The translations under genes were made by a program, and so were the position numbers. From NCBI GenBank assembly GCA_015680685.1, contig MNCI01008967.1:187386-251385 (forward strand): DNA of 64,000 nt. Direction: 5' to 3'. Shown piece by piece: positions 22,015-32,279 of the stretch (its first letter is position 1; every line of letters begins with the position of its first letter). This DNA comes from Gnetum montanum. Its lineage: Eukaryota; Streptophyta; Gnetopsida; Gnetales; Gnetaceae. The notes under the pieces are model-generated. The model did not search any database. It was not told the origin of the DNA and saw only the letters and a list, made by a program, of their open reading frames with translations.

Positions 22015-24739
22015 TTAATAGTTGAGCAGCTTCTTTAATTTTTGCAGATTGACATGGTGTGTTGGTCGTGTTGGTGTAATTGTATATTTAGTGTCTCCTT
22101 CACTAATTATGTTAAATGGAAATTCTGACTATGAGACGTCTAGGGGAATGACCCTTATGTCAATCTACTCTGATGTTTCCACGTTTTGTAGTGTTTCCAT
22201 ATCTTGTAGGGGATCACGGTTTAGAGATTGGTTATCATTTTGGTTGTCAATGGATATGGCATCTTGTTTAAGCTTGATAGTAGTGTTATCCTATTTAGGC
22301 TCATCAAATTTGACTTCTGAGCCTTGGATTGTACCTACGTGTGCAGAGGTGTTGGGTGTAGCCACATCACCATGTATAATGATTTTGCCACCTTCATAGG
22401 GTAAGTGAATCTCTTGGTGGATGGGTGAGGTTACTGCTTTTAGTTGGGCTAACCATGGTTGTCCCAATATCAAGTTAAATCCAGGAATCTCTTCTACGAC
22501 TACAAATTCAGCTGACATGGGGAATTGATCCCCTGCTATGAAATCCAAAGTTAGTGTTCCTTTGACAACCATGCATGATCCACTGAATGATTTTAGGAAT
22601 GTTGTGGAAGTTGGTTTGATTTTTTCAGTTAGCCCTAAATGTTCGATGATGGGGTATGGTACTACGTTCATGGCTGCTCCATCATCTACATGCACCCTAT
22701 GTATTTTAAATTGATTTAATTGTATAGTTATGAACATGGGTGCAATGGTGAATTTTCCTATTTTTCATCTATTTTTATATTATCCATGTTGAAGCTTAGT
22801 GATGTAGCTCTTGATCCTTGATGTGGAGACATTACCACATGAATGGAAGGTTCATTTGCAGGAAAGTCTTCACTGACTGGGATCGGTGTTAACATGCATA
22901 CTAGGGCTTCACGATGGACTTGGGAAGTCATCATTAGGTCATACAAGCTTAAAGATGTATTTTTTTTTGTTTAAGCACCTGCGTGACCTAACTTAGAGCA
23001 TTGGCCAAGTCTTTACTATTTGGTAGGCTCTTGTTGGTTGAGACTTGGTCCATTGGACCCAACAATTGTATCTCTTGTGGAATGGTTTCTATGTGGTCTA
23101 ATGTGATGGTTGGGTTTGATGCATCTGGCATTCTCAATTTTTTGCTTTCGTGACTCATGCTCGGCTCACTAGTTGTTGGAGCCATAGGTACAACATTTAA
23201 GGGAGTGGGTTTTGGTGGCCCCAATTCAAGACTTCGATGTTCTTTTTCCAACCATTCCCTACTAAGTCTGTCAGTAAGGTGTTCTCGTGAAGGTTGTGGG
23301 GGACTGGTTGGAGCTTGAACATTGGGTTGTTTTGGGACTCGGATTACGAATGGAGTGGGTCAGGGTTGTGGTTGAACAGTTGAAGGTGGTTGTGTGTCAG
23401 GGTGTTTAGGCACCTTGATGATGAACGGGGTCAGTTTGGTTTGCGGTTGAGGAGTAGGAGGTTGAAGGTCAAGGTGTTTGGGTACCCTGATTACGAAGGG
23501 AGTTGGTCAGTTTTGTGGTTGTACCTCTATGGTTGCAACCGTGGGTGACACCTAAACCACAAAGGGAGTGGGTCGGGTAGGCAGTTGCACATTTGCAATT
23601 GCATTGGTAGGGGGTACACGAATGACGAATGGTTTTGTAGGTGTAGGCGGATTGTATGTGGGATGCGAAGATTATGGGGATGATGTTGATGTTGTAGGAA
23701 GAACATGAATCACGAAATGTTTGCTGGGCATTCCTTACTCATTTCTAATGTGGATCATGTTAATAACGTAAGGAGCTTCCTTAGTATTGAGGGGATCTTT
23801 ATATATGCCCATAGATTGATTCTATGGTTTAACATGGTTTGCATCATCAAATGTTATTTCACCCCTATCGATCATACATTGTATGTCTTGTTTGAGGGTG
23901 AAACAATAATCAGTACCATGTCCATTCCATTGATGATACTCACAAAATCAATCTAGTCTAAAGCCTTTTGAAATAGGAGGCTCATTTGGTGTTTCTAAGC
24001 TTGGGTTTTTGACCAATTCATAGAATTGGTCTTGTCTCTAGGCTGCTTTTGGGGACAACTACTTGTGTTTAATGGTCCCAACCTTCAAAAGTTGATCTAA
24101 CAACTGGGAAGGTTGCATGGGAAGTGGTGTGTATTGAGCAAGGTCTTTCCTCTCAAACATACATGTATAACCCATGTTATTAGCTTGCATGGTAGATGAT
24201 TCAGTTGTATGTGTAGGAGTGGTTCTCTCATAGTTAACGGGAGTAGTAGGTGGTCTGCCTTGCTGTCCCGTGTTGGTAGGTTGAGTCTCCACTACTGTTG
24301 CTACTATTGCTTTAGCCTTTTCTTTATCTTTTTTAGTGTGTTGATTTCTAAAGGCTAAGTAAGCAAGGTTGTGGCTATTTTGGGCTACCTCTTCTATGTT
24401 TTTAATCTATACAAAAGCTTGGCTTAGAGTGCACACATTTAGATAGCACAGTTTTGATTTGACAAAATCATTCACAGCTTCCTTAAGAATCGTAAGAAGG
24501 TATGTTTCTAGGATTGGTTCATGAAGTTCGTTGAGTGCGGCACTCCATCTTTGGATAAATGTTTGTACAGGTTCAAGTGGTGCTTGTTTTACCTATATCA
24601 GACTGTCCAAGATTGTTGTAGGTTTTAGGTTGTATTTAAACTTGGTAACGAACTAGTGTAAGAGATCCTCCAAAGAGGATATGGAGTTACAAGGCAAGGC
24701 TCGGTACCAGTCTAATGCTCTGCCAGTTAGGGACATGGC
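22015..24739 (-). pseudogene. gag-pro: Gag (C-terminal part) and protease of element D
   Basis: Continuation of the gag that begins at 39111; element B splits it between VFA and MSLTG. After the split: MSLTGRALDWYRALP, the retrotransposon gag helices, then a Tat-type knuckle CEYHQWNGHGTDYC (about 23905-23960). A proline-rich zone follows with repeats of TPFVIRVPK (about 23290-23700), more copies than in B or C. Protease (22291-22737): RVHVDDGAAMNVVPYPIIEH in place of the usual D[ST]G, then FNLILGQPWLAQLKAV. The ORF ends LKKLLNY then TAA at 22015, matching the KK-L stop of B and C. There is a frameshift near 22750 and several stops, for example F*IKNI. Confidence 0.85.
24735..24739. repeat. 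Target-site duplication of element B, left copy
   Basis: ATGGC, repeated exactly at 37740-37744. Removing B and one copy restores the gag frame of D (RVFA then MSLTG), just as in B's own gag. Confidence 0.95.
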
Positions 24740-26163
24740 TGTAACGACGGAAAACTTCGGCAGCTGGAAAATACCAAACGAAATTCTGTGTACACAGTTT
24801 TAACCACGGATCCGTGTGAGGGCTATGCTGGAAAGATGAATCCGCGGTGCCCTAAATGGTCTTGTCGATCAGACAGGGACTTACTAATCAGTAAACCGAT
24901 GAATGTCTCGTGGAACGATCTGATTCGAGAAATCGCACAACGAGGAAAAAAAATGACTTGAACGAATCGCAACGATGACAATGCTAAACGCGATAAAAGG
25001 AGGCTAGCACAAGAGAAACACGTAATTTCAAGATCTATGCTTTGACTTGGAAAAATGTATATTCTGTATGCCACATTACACTGGGGAGACCCCGATTGCT
25101 TGATGTAAGGTAAGCACAAAACAATAAGAAAACTGTCTAGGCAGAAATTCGATCTACCTCGCAGGTTAGAGCTGGGATGCAAGGAAGGTCAAGCTCTGAT
25201 GTCTACCAATTAACTGCTTCTGACCGATAGAGTCTTCCCCAACAGAACAATTGCTCTTGTCGCCGGTGCTCAATTCGAACCGTGCTCCATTTCTGCTGTA
25301 CGGTGATGCTGTCAACAATTGCCAAAGCGGTGCTCTCTATATCTCTGCTCAAAAGTGATAAGTGCTCCAGTGCTCAGAAAAATGCCTTTGCTTCTTTGAT
25401 TTGCCAACCCTTGTATCTTTGTCAACTGGGGTATTTATAGGCTATCATGTCTTGTGGAAGGGGCGCAACCCTAATGATGTGTGTCCCGAGTGTTTCGAGC
25501 ACTCTTGGTCAAACTGTTTTTGTATGAAACTTCATGATTACGCACAATACGCTTGTTTGCGTATTGTGCGTGTAAGGAGCAGGTGCGTGTCGGGTGTGTT
25601 TCAACTGTCTTTGGGTTACATTATGCTCATTCACGCTGTGTTGCATGCACGAGCGTAACATAACGTGGGAACAAGGCATCTAAGCTGTTTACGCTTGCGT
25701 ACGCAGCCGTACGTAATGAAGGGTAAATGATGTCCAGCTTGGTGACGCAATACGCTATGATACGCTGCGTTGCGTGATGAGCGTATAATGAGCAATCGCA
25801 CTTTCTTGCCTTTGACTATTTTTTTTGAGCTCATCACGCTGCTGTGCGTAACAGAGCGTAAACCCGGCCTTGAACAAGAGACTTAGCAAATATACGAAAA
25901 GTCGTATATTACGCTGCTCAAGCTTCTCCCCATGCCAAAGTAACAGAATTACGCTAAGCGACATTACGCAGCGTCGCGTGATACAGCGTAAATAATAAAA
26001 ACACAGTAAGAGTAGAAATCTGCATAGGAAGTTAAAGACTTGATGCTATGCGCCTCTCGGTGTTGCTCCGTCTTATTCTTCCTTCTGGAATTCTGACATG
26101 CGCCTCTGCCTGAATTACGAATCTTTGCCTGAGGCCGACTCGCAATTTTTTCATGATGTTTCA
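24740..26163 (-). mobile_element. 3' LTR of element B (1,424 bp)
   Basis: Starts TGTAACGACGG, ends GATGTTTCA. It has the same length as 36316-37739; the differences I read are mostly C/T and G/A changes. TATA box on the minus strand at 25432-25439. U3 carries many words of the type TACGCTGCGT and AGCGTAA (25540-25990). Confidence 0.93.
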
Positions 26164-26216
26164 ATGGCCCCTCTTTGTTGACGTTTGGAGGGCTTGCCCG
26201 AAAGACGTCGACAAAG
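26164..26216 (-). promoter_or_regulatory. Polypurine tract and stem-loop of element B
   Basis: Minus strand CAACAAAGAGGGGCCAT abuts the LTR. TTTGTTGACGT (26174-26184) pairs with ACGTCGACAAA (26205-26215) with one G-T pair. Confidence 0.75.
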
Positions 26217-27260
26217 AATACGAAACACTGGATTGGTAGAAGCAAGAACAGCGTTTGTCCATAGCTGCTCAGGCGTTGCCCTGTCAACATGGAAGGTAGA
26301 ATGACATAGTAGGAAACAGGTTCGGGGAAGATGTAAAATGAGTTAGGATGGTAGGAGTGTAGAATACGCTTGCAGAATGCATAGAAATGTACGCACACTT
26401 AGGTTGAGAGGAATGCTTTCAGACGAGCGTAGCGCATCAGCCTGAGATTTCTCTATCACCGATGACAGCAGGAATGCATGCAAAAGGAGCATGGCGCATC
26501 ACTTCTGTGATATCTCTGCTAGTGCGAGTGCAGAAAAATGGATGCTTGCGTGTGTAGCGTTTGTGTACAGGGAGCGGGCGGTGGGGATGAAAGGAAACAA
26601 GAGCTAAGAGTAGTATTATGAGAGGCATAGGCGTGTAGCTTGAAGTGGTCGGGCAAACCTTAGCAGCTATCTCAGAACGCTGTTGTTCTTCACCACTCAG
26701 ATGGACGCACCTTTGAACCACACCTTCGAAGCAAATACCCTGCAACCACAGAAAAAAATAGAGAATACCATTGCTCATGCAGACAAGAGGCAAGATTGTT
26801 GAAATGAGCGCCGTTTGATGTGAGATAGAGCGATTGGGCCACGAAGGAAGAGCTGGAGTATGCTGGTGGACCCACCAGTCCTAACGATTAGCCCAGCATA
26901 TCTTCGCCAAAAGGAATCAGATACAGTGCACCTAACTGGTTAGATAAGAACCAACGAGATGAATCTGTGAAGCTAGCATCCGATAGCGATGATCGGTGGA
27001 GGTTCCCGAGGCCGTTGTCGAGTAGGATTTTGTCGGGGCTCCGGCTGGTGAAACCAATCTCTCAGAGGTGCCACCACTGCAGTGGGTGCAACGAAGGCAT
27101 CTCCAAGGGATCAGTAAGATGCCTTTCAGCTTGTCCGAGGAATCAGCAGGATGCCAGTGGGGTGGTGACGTTGGGACTGTCCCAACATCACATCCCATTT
27201 GTCGTGCAGCCATACAGAGATGATAACGCTTGCTTGATTGACATGGCGGTAGTCTGTGAG
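26217..27260. other. Non-coding 3' region of element B
   Basis: About 1 kb with no supported gene. Phrases such as GGATCAGTAAGATGCC recall the matching region of element C (about 3240-3260). Confidence 0.55.
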
Positions 27261-27796
27261 TCCCAGTTTTAAGTCCTGGTAGACTATCATTGCTGGTTTT
27301 AAGCTTCAGCAGACCATGGTCCCAGTTTAAAGTCTGGGCAGACCGAGAAATGCTAGTTTTACGTCGTAGCGGACGGTGGCGAGGCTAATTTATGGTCTCA
27401 GCAGACCGTGCTGTGGATGTCAGTTTCATGTCATGACCTAGGGACAAGTCTGTGCTGGTTTTACGTCTCAGCAGACGGATACCTACTTGTGCCAGTTTAG
27501 CATCATGGCGGACGCGTGCAAAAGATGCTAGTTTTCCTTCTTGGCGGACCTATACAACAGTGCCAGTTTTACGTCGTAGCAGATGAGTACAAGCTACCAG
27601 TTTAGCGTCATGGCAGACGAGTGCAAGGAACACCAGTTTTACGTCGTAGCGGACGAGCAGTGCCAATTTAGCGTCGTAGCGGACGGTGGTTGCCAGTTTA
27701 GCGTCGTAGCGGNCGTCCGCTACAACGCTAAACTGGCAACCACCGTCCGCTACGACGCTANAGTTAATGCCAGTTTAGCATCATAGCGGACAGTTA
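27261..27796. repeat. AGTTTA-hairpin array, 3' of pol (element B)
   Basis: About fifteen units, the longest array here. Typical: AGTTTTACGTCGTAGCGGAC, AGTTTAGCGTCATGGCAGAC, AGTTTAAAGTCTGGGCAGAC. Spacing is 28-38 bp. One part (27713-27761) is an inverted copy of 27669-27712 bounded by single Ns and is probably an assembly artefact. Confidence 0.85.
27669..27761. repeat. Inverted copy of repeat units bounded by single Ns (probable assembly artefact)
   Basis: 27714-27760 is the reverse complement of the preceding array (27669-27712 and a few bases more) with one mismatch. Ns at 27713 and 27761. Confidence 0.75.
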
Positions 27797-27820
27797 GTGC
27801 CATACCTTCTGTAGATGCTG

Positions 27821-29215
27821 TTAAATGTAATACCGCTTCAAATACACATGATTTACAGGATTTGCTAGTTCATTGCCGTTGCCGTCTGCTAACTTGAATG
27901 CTTCGTTGCTGTACATGTCCACCACTAAGAAAGGGCCTTCCCAGTTTGCAGAGAACTTGCCTACTGGTTCGCGCATGGCCTTGAGAACAAGATCTCCTTT
28001 CTTGATCGGGCGTTGCTGAAGGTTATGACGATGCTTCTGCCTCTGTTTGTCCTGATACCTTTCGATTGTGTCCAGAGCCTGTATCCGCTTCTCTTCGATT
28101 GAATCCAGATCTGCGATTTGAGACTCGGTGTGTTGAGCCTCATTTATAACCGTGGAGAGGATCATTCTTAGAGAAGAAATTTGCAACTCGAGAGGCAGCA
28201 CTGCTTCAGACCTGTAGACTAGGCTATAGGGCGTACTACCCGTAGCTGTCCTACACATAGTACGATACGCCCATAGCACATAGAGGATCTGTTCATGCCA
28301 CCGCCTTTTGTTGTCGTCGAGCATTTTCTTGAGTAGATTGATGATTACTTTGTTTGTTGCTTCGGCTTTACCATTCACTTGCAGGTAATAGGGGGGGAAA
28401 AAGATTGTCTGATGCCTAGGTTATCATAGAAAGATTTGGTTTCTGCACTACTGAACTATGGCCCATTGTTGGTCACGATAGTCATCGGGAGACCAAATCT
28501 AGTTACTATGTTGTCCAGGATAAAATGGAAAATCTACTGAGATGTAATCTTTCGCAGGGGAACAACCTCTATCCACTTCGTAAAATACTCAGTAGCGGTA
28601 ATAATGAAGCTATGACCTGCAGAGGATTTTGGCGCGATTAGGCCTACGATGTCTAGTCCCCATTGTTGAAATGGCCATGTTATCTACGTGGTATGTAACT
28701 CTGTAGGTGACACGTGTATAAGATTTGCATGACGCTGACATGTGTCATAGGTTTTAACCTTCGTCAGGCAATCTTTGTCCATGTGTGGCCAGTAGTATCC
28801 TAAGCGATGGATTTTTAGGACCATAGCCCGGGGTGCTACGTGGCCACCGCACAGTCCCTCATGGACTTCGCCGACTATACACTGTGCTTGGTTTTTGTCG
28901 ACGCAAGTCAGCATCACGCCATCAAAGGAGTGTCTAGAGAGAGTGCTATCTCCGATGATGACGTATTGCGTATCCTGCTTACGGATTGCGTCTTTCTGTG
29001 CGGGTGTCAATGCAAACGGTAGTTCACCCTGTAAAAGGTAAGTTCTAATGTCATCGTACCATTCAGGCATGCTTTCCTCGAGAAGAGAGGAGATTTACGC
29101 CATTTGAATGATAGGATGTGTGTAGTTTGTAATCAATGCGGGGTAGGTGTCCAAAAGATGGGCAGGCATGTTCAGAGCTAGTGTTGCCAGTGCGTCGGCC
29201 AATGTGTTATCCTCG
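27821..29215 (-). pseudogene. pol: Pol remnant of element B: end of second RNase H and integrase
   Basis: Begins abruptly at 29215 inside the second RNase H (EDNTLADALATLALNMPA carries its last catalytic Asp). Integrase zinc region: VHEGLCGGHVAPRAM..CQRHANLIH (28684-28860). The catalytic core reads WGLDIVGLI, then TNNGP where TDNGP is expected (Asp to Asn, a G-to-A change), then AEATNK. The C-terminal part (27821-28378) is intact: RRWHEQILYVLWAYRT, GSTPYSLVYRSEAVLPLELQ, and a GPFLVVDMYSNEAFKLAD tail ending YLKRYYI TGA. Stops include TAG after LHTT and TAG in place of CAG after NNGP. There is a frameshift near 28395 in a G run. No chromodomain. Confidence 0.9.
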
Positions 29216-31727
29216 GACGGCCTTCCCGTAAGTGAGAAGGTGAAGAGGAGCACCGCCTTCCAGAATTGGCTGAAGGAGTGGGTGAGGATCCCAAAGGAGA
29301 CCAAATATTTCCTTGCAAAAAATTCCAGATGGTCGCTGCGAAGACGCTTTATCCCCTCTTCCAGGCCCGGGCCTTCCCCAAAACTCTCTCGTAGGGGAGG
29401 TTCTTTTCTGTAGAAAAAACCCGTATTATGCGGGAGGTTCTGGAGGAGGGGACCCAATTCAACTAGGCAAACTATTTCGTCGAGGGGCTACGTACCGAAA
29501 TGATCAAGCTTCACGAGAAGCTTGAATCTCGGTTCAACGTGCATTACGCCTTCTTCATAGCTTGCCTCCGGCGGTTTGCTGAGTTTCTGGTCATCCAAAG
29601 AAATGGGGTTTGGGTGCAGCAAGACTGAGACCAGCTGTCCAGACCTTGGATTGTCCACATCCTCAGCACTACCCGTGGGCAGGATCCATCGGAAGGGATC
29701 GGGGAGTCATTTTCCATAACGACCAAGGGTTTGGCGGTGCCCCAAGTGTGAGGCCTTAACAGTGTAGGCGGGATAATGCCTACTTACACTGGCGACGCCT
29801 CGCGAGGGAAACTCCTGGAGGAAGAAGTCGTAGAACCTGCAGCTCGGTGTAAAAGGCTCCGCATAGCCGAGGCCCCTAAGGGTGACGCGGGCTGAACTGT
29901 GGCGGTCAAAGTTCAGTGGAGTAAGCCTCCGCCTGGTAAGCATGCAGAAATTGTATTACGCAACGTTTGTTTAGATGTAATGATGTACTAAAATGCTATG
30001 ACATGGCCAGTAAAAATTACGAAAGAACTGACCCCTAAGATAGGGGCAGTAACACTGAGTCGTAGGGAGGAGACCTCAATTTTGGAAGAAGAGGCCCCAG
30101 CTATTAGCGCGAGCCGTGTACAGGCCCTGGTGCGTGAGGAGGCCCTAGCTACTGGAACTAGCGACGCATGGACTTTAGTGCGTGAAAAGGAAAGGGCGGC
30201 TGAAGATGTCAATGAAGTCGCCACTGTCACCAGTAGAGGTAATGGTGTGTTAGCATGTTTGCAGGATTTCTATAAATAGATGAGGTTTCTAACTGGGTTA
30301 TGCTACAGAAAAAGAAGAGGTGTCCACGTCTGTTGCTGTGAGCAGAGCGTGGAGAGAGTTTCCTGATAAATTTACCTTCATGGAAGGCGTGGTCAATGAC
30401 ATGATCGAGCACCTAGAGCGCATTGAACCTGGAGCTAGTACGTTATGGTCGTAGTTAGTTTGTGGTATTACGCAGTGGTAATGTGTCATCGATACTGATG
30501 AGGTTTTCTGTTAGGAGCTTGCCTCTGATGGGATCCCACTGAGCCCATCGATTTGGACACCGTGGAACCACCATCCAATGAAGCAGCCGTGCCACGCCAC
30601 ATTTATGAGAAAATGCATAAATGTGAGTTACGCTCGACACGCTCGTTATGGGAGAGTAAGGGCATCAATGAAACCCTCTGGAAGAGGCTGGCGAGGTCGG
30701 ATCAAAAGGTTGAGTCTCTGACCAAAGAGGTCGGAGACTTAAAATCACGGTGTGACTTCCTACAGGCGTGAGCATCAGGGGATGAAGACTGGCATACTGC
30801 CATTGTCGATTACTCCCGTTATTGGAATGCCATCAAACACAGCGTACAAACCAATCACGCGTTGGTCGTGCAGCGAATGTAGATAGAACTCCTAGCCTAG
30901 AAAAGCCAGGATTGGAGAGATTATTGTGCGAGCGTACAAGAATGGGGGTAGAAGGAGAAGGACCATAAGCACTTGTATAAGCGAGAAAGCATTGTGTATC
31001 GGAAACTCTACCGTAATTTTGCCGTCAGGACCCGATCCTTAGAAGTCTTTCTGGACGCCATCGGAGCTTCCGAAGCCTTCAAGAAGTTCGAAGAGCAGGT
31101 GCCTATAAGTGCGTCCTCGGACAAGGAGGTGACTTTCCCTGGGGACCAGGTTACAATCCCTACCTTCTTCCCGGACCCACCCCGCTGGAGCAGCGTGGAG
31201 AAAGGGAAAGTGAAGGCTGGAGTTGCCTTAGGAGAAGATGTATGGCCAGATCTAACGGAAGAAGAAATCATGAAGCGCCTGTGGGCTGGCCTGGACAAGC
31301 TTTCCTTCACTGCGAAAGCAGGACCATCGCAAGTAAGCCTATGCGTGACTTAATTTGCATTTTCTACTTATGATGTTAAATCTTGCGTAGCTAATGTGCT
31401 TACTGTATTTAGGTACCAGCTGAGGATAGGGAAGACAAGCAAGCTGAAGAGTTAGCAGAGGAAGTGGCCGAAGCAGAAGAAGAAGCAGAAGAAGAGGACG
31501 AAGAAGAAGCGGAAGAAGAAGGAGGAGAAGAAGCAGAAGAAGGAGAAGAACGCAACGATGAACAGCATTCTCCCGTGGAGCCGGAGCTGGGACAAGGACC
31601 TCACGAAGAGGGCATTCTTCGTGAAAGAATCATTCTTAGAAATGACGGCCCATTGGAGGATGATCCATTAGCGTTGGATGTGGACTTAAGGGATACCGGT
31701 GATAGTGGCAGTAGAGGAAATGCGTAG
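29216..31727 (+). pseudogene. Antisense spliced gene of element B, 5' truncated
   Basis: It starts inside the exon that in C and D carries the transposon-protein-like domain; everything 5' is deleted and fused to the RNase H tail. Exons: 29216-29935, 30026-30238, 30309-30437, 30515-31332, 31413-31727; introns 90, 70, 77 and 80 bp, all GT..AG. Readable parts: TLYPLFQARAFPKTLS, SRFNVHYAFFIACLRRFAEF, LSRPWIVHILSTTRGQDP, ESFSITTKG, then DKFTFMEGVVNDMIEHLERI, then DEDWHTAIVDYSRYWNAIKH, KDHKHLYKRESIVYRKLYRN and PPRWSSVEKGK. The last exon is a Glu-rich acidic tail ending GSRGNA TAG. Several TAG codons replace probable CAG or TGG. Exon boundaries coincide with those of C and D, including the last intron after a PSQ-like site. 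Confidence 0.65.
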
Positions 31728-31876
31728 TTATTATTTACACATAACGTTATTGAGGGTGAAGTGGTGTATTATTTTATGTATGACCGAAAAGACGTGTTAT
31801 AAAGACTGGTGGATTTGTTGAATGACAGTTACACTTTTTAATTATTTTTTGGTGTTTTGCTCATAGACCGTGAGCG

Positions 31877-32056
31877 TAAACTAGCGACTAGTTTAGGGCC
31901 GTTGCAGGCTTGCAGCCTAGTCGAGCATAAAGAGTTATAGTATACAATTCTGGCAACTAGTTTAAGGCCGTTGCGGGCCAAAACATAAAACGCATGAATG
32001 ACAATGGAACACGATTCTGTACAACTAGTTTAAGGCCATTGCGGGCCAAAGCGTAA
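31877..32056. repeat. AGTTTA-hairpin array between gag-protease and antisense gene (element B)
   Basis: Three clear units, AGTTTAGGGCCGTTGCAGGC, AGTTTAAGGCCGTTGCGGGC and AGTTTAAGGCCATTGCGGGC, spaced about 65-80 bp. Confidence 0.8.
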
Positions 32057-32279
32057 TATAGCAAGTGTAAATGATACTGGTACAAAATTTTGCATAATTA
32101 AACTATAGCAATCAGGAAATCACGAATAGCGTGCGTACAAAAAAGATAACAATGTAAAGATAAATGGCAAGTGTAAGAACCGAAAACAAAAGTACCGCAA
32201 ACAATACGTGAAAATAAAATTGCTAAGTAGAAACCACACTGACTCAGTAAGACATGATAATGCACGCAAGGACCATCGT
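32057..32279. other. Spacer between hairpin array and the end of gag-protease in B
   Basis: AT-rich, no gene seen. It would hold the splice donor side of a protease-RT intron if one exists. Confidence 0.35.

Noticed and set aside
24823-25182. Minus-strand 119-codon frame in LTR B (and its partner at 36399-36650)
   Set aside because: Lies within the LTR upstream and downstream of the TATA box, with the two copies differing in length and no known domain.
27261-27796. CRISPR-like appearance of regularly spaced repeats
   Set aside because: Spacers are not unique sequence of constant length, repeats are degenerate, no cas genes, and the host is a plant.
29095-29457. Minus-strand open frame ending in ADALATLALN
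   Set aside because: Chimera across the deletion junction at 29215; the first half is the reverse strand of the antisense gene.
30998-31310. Minus-strand open frame at 31008-31310
   Set aside because: Shadow of the plus-strand antisense-gene exon, which is conserved in C and D.
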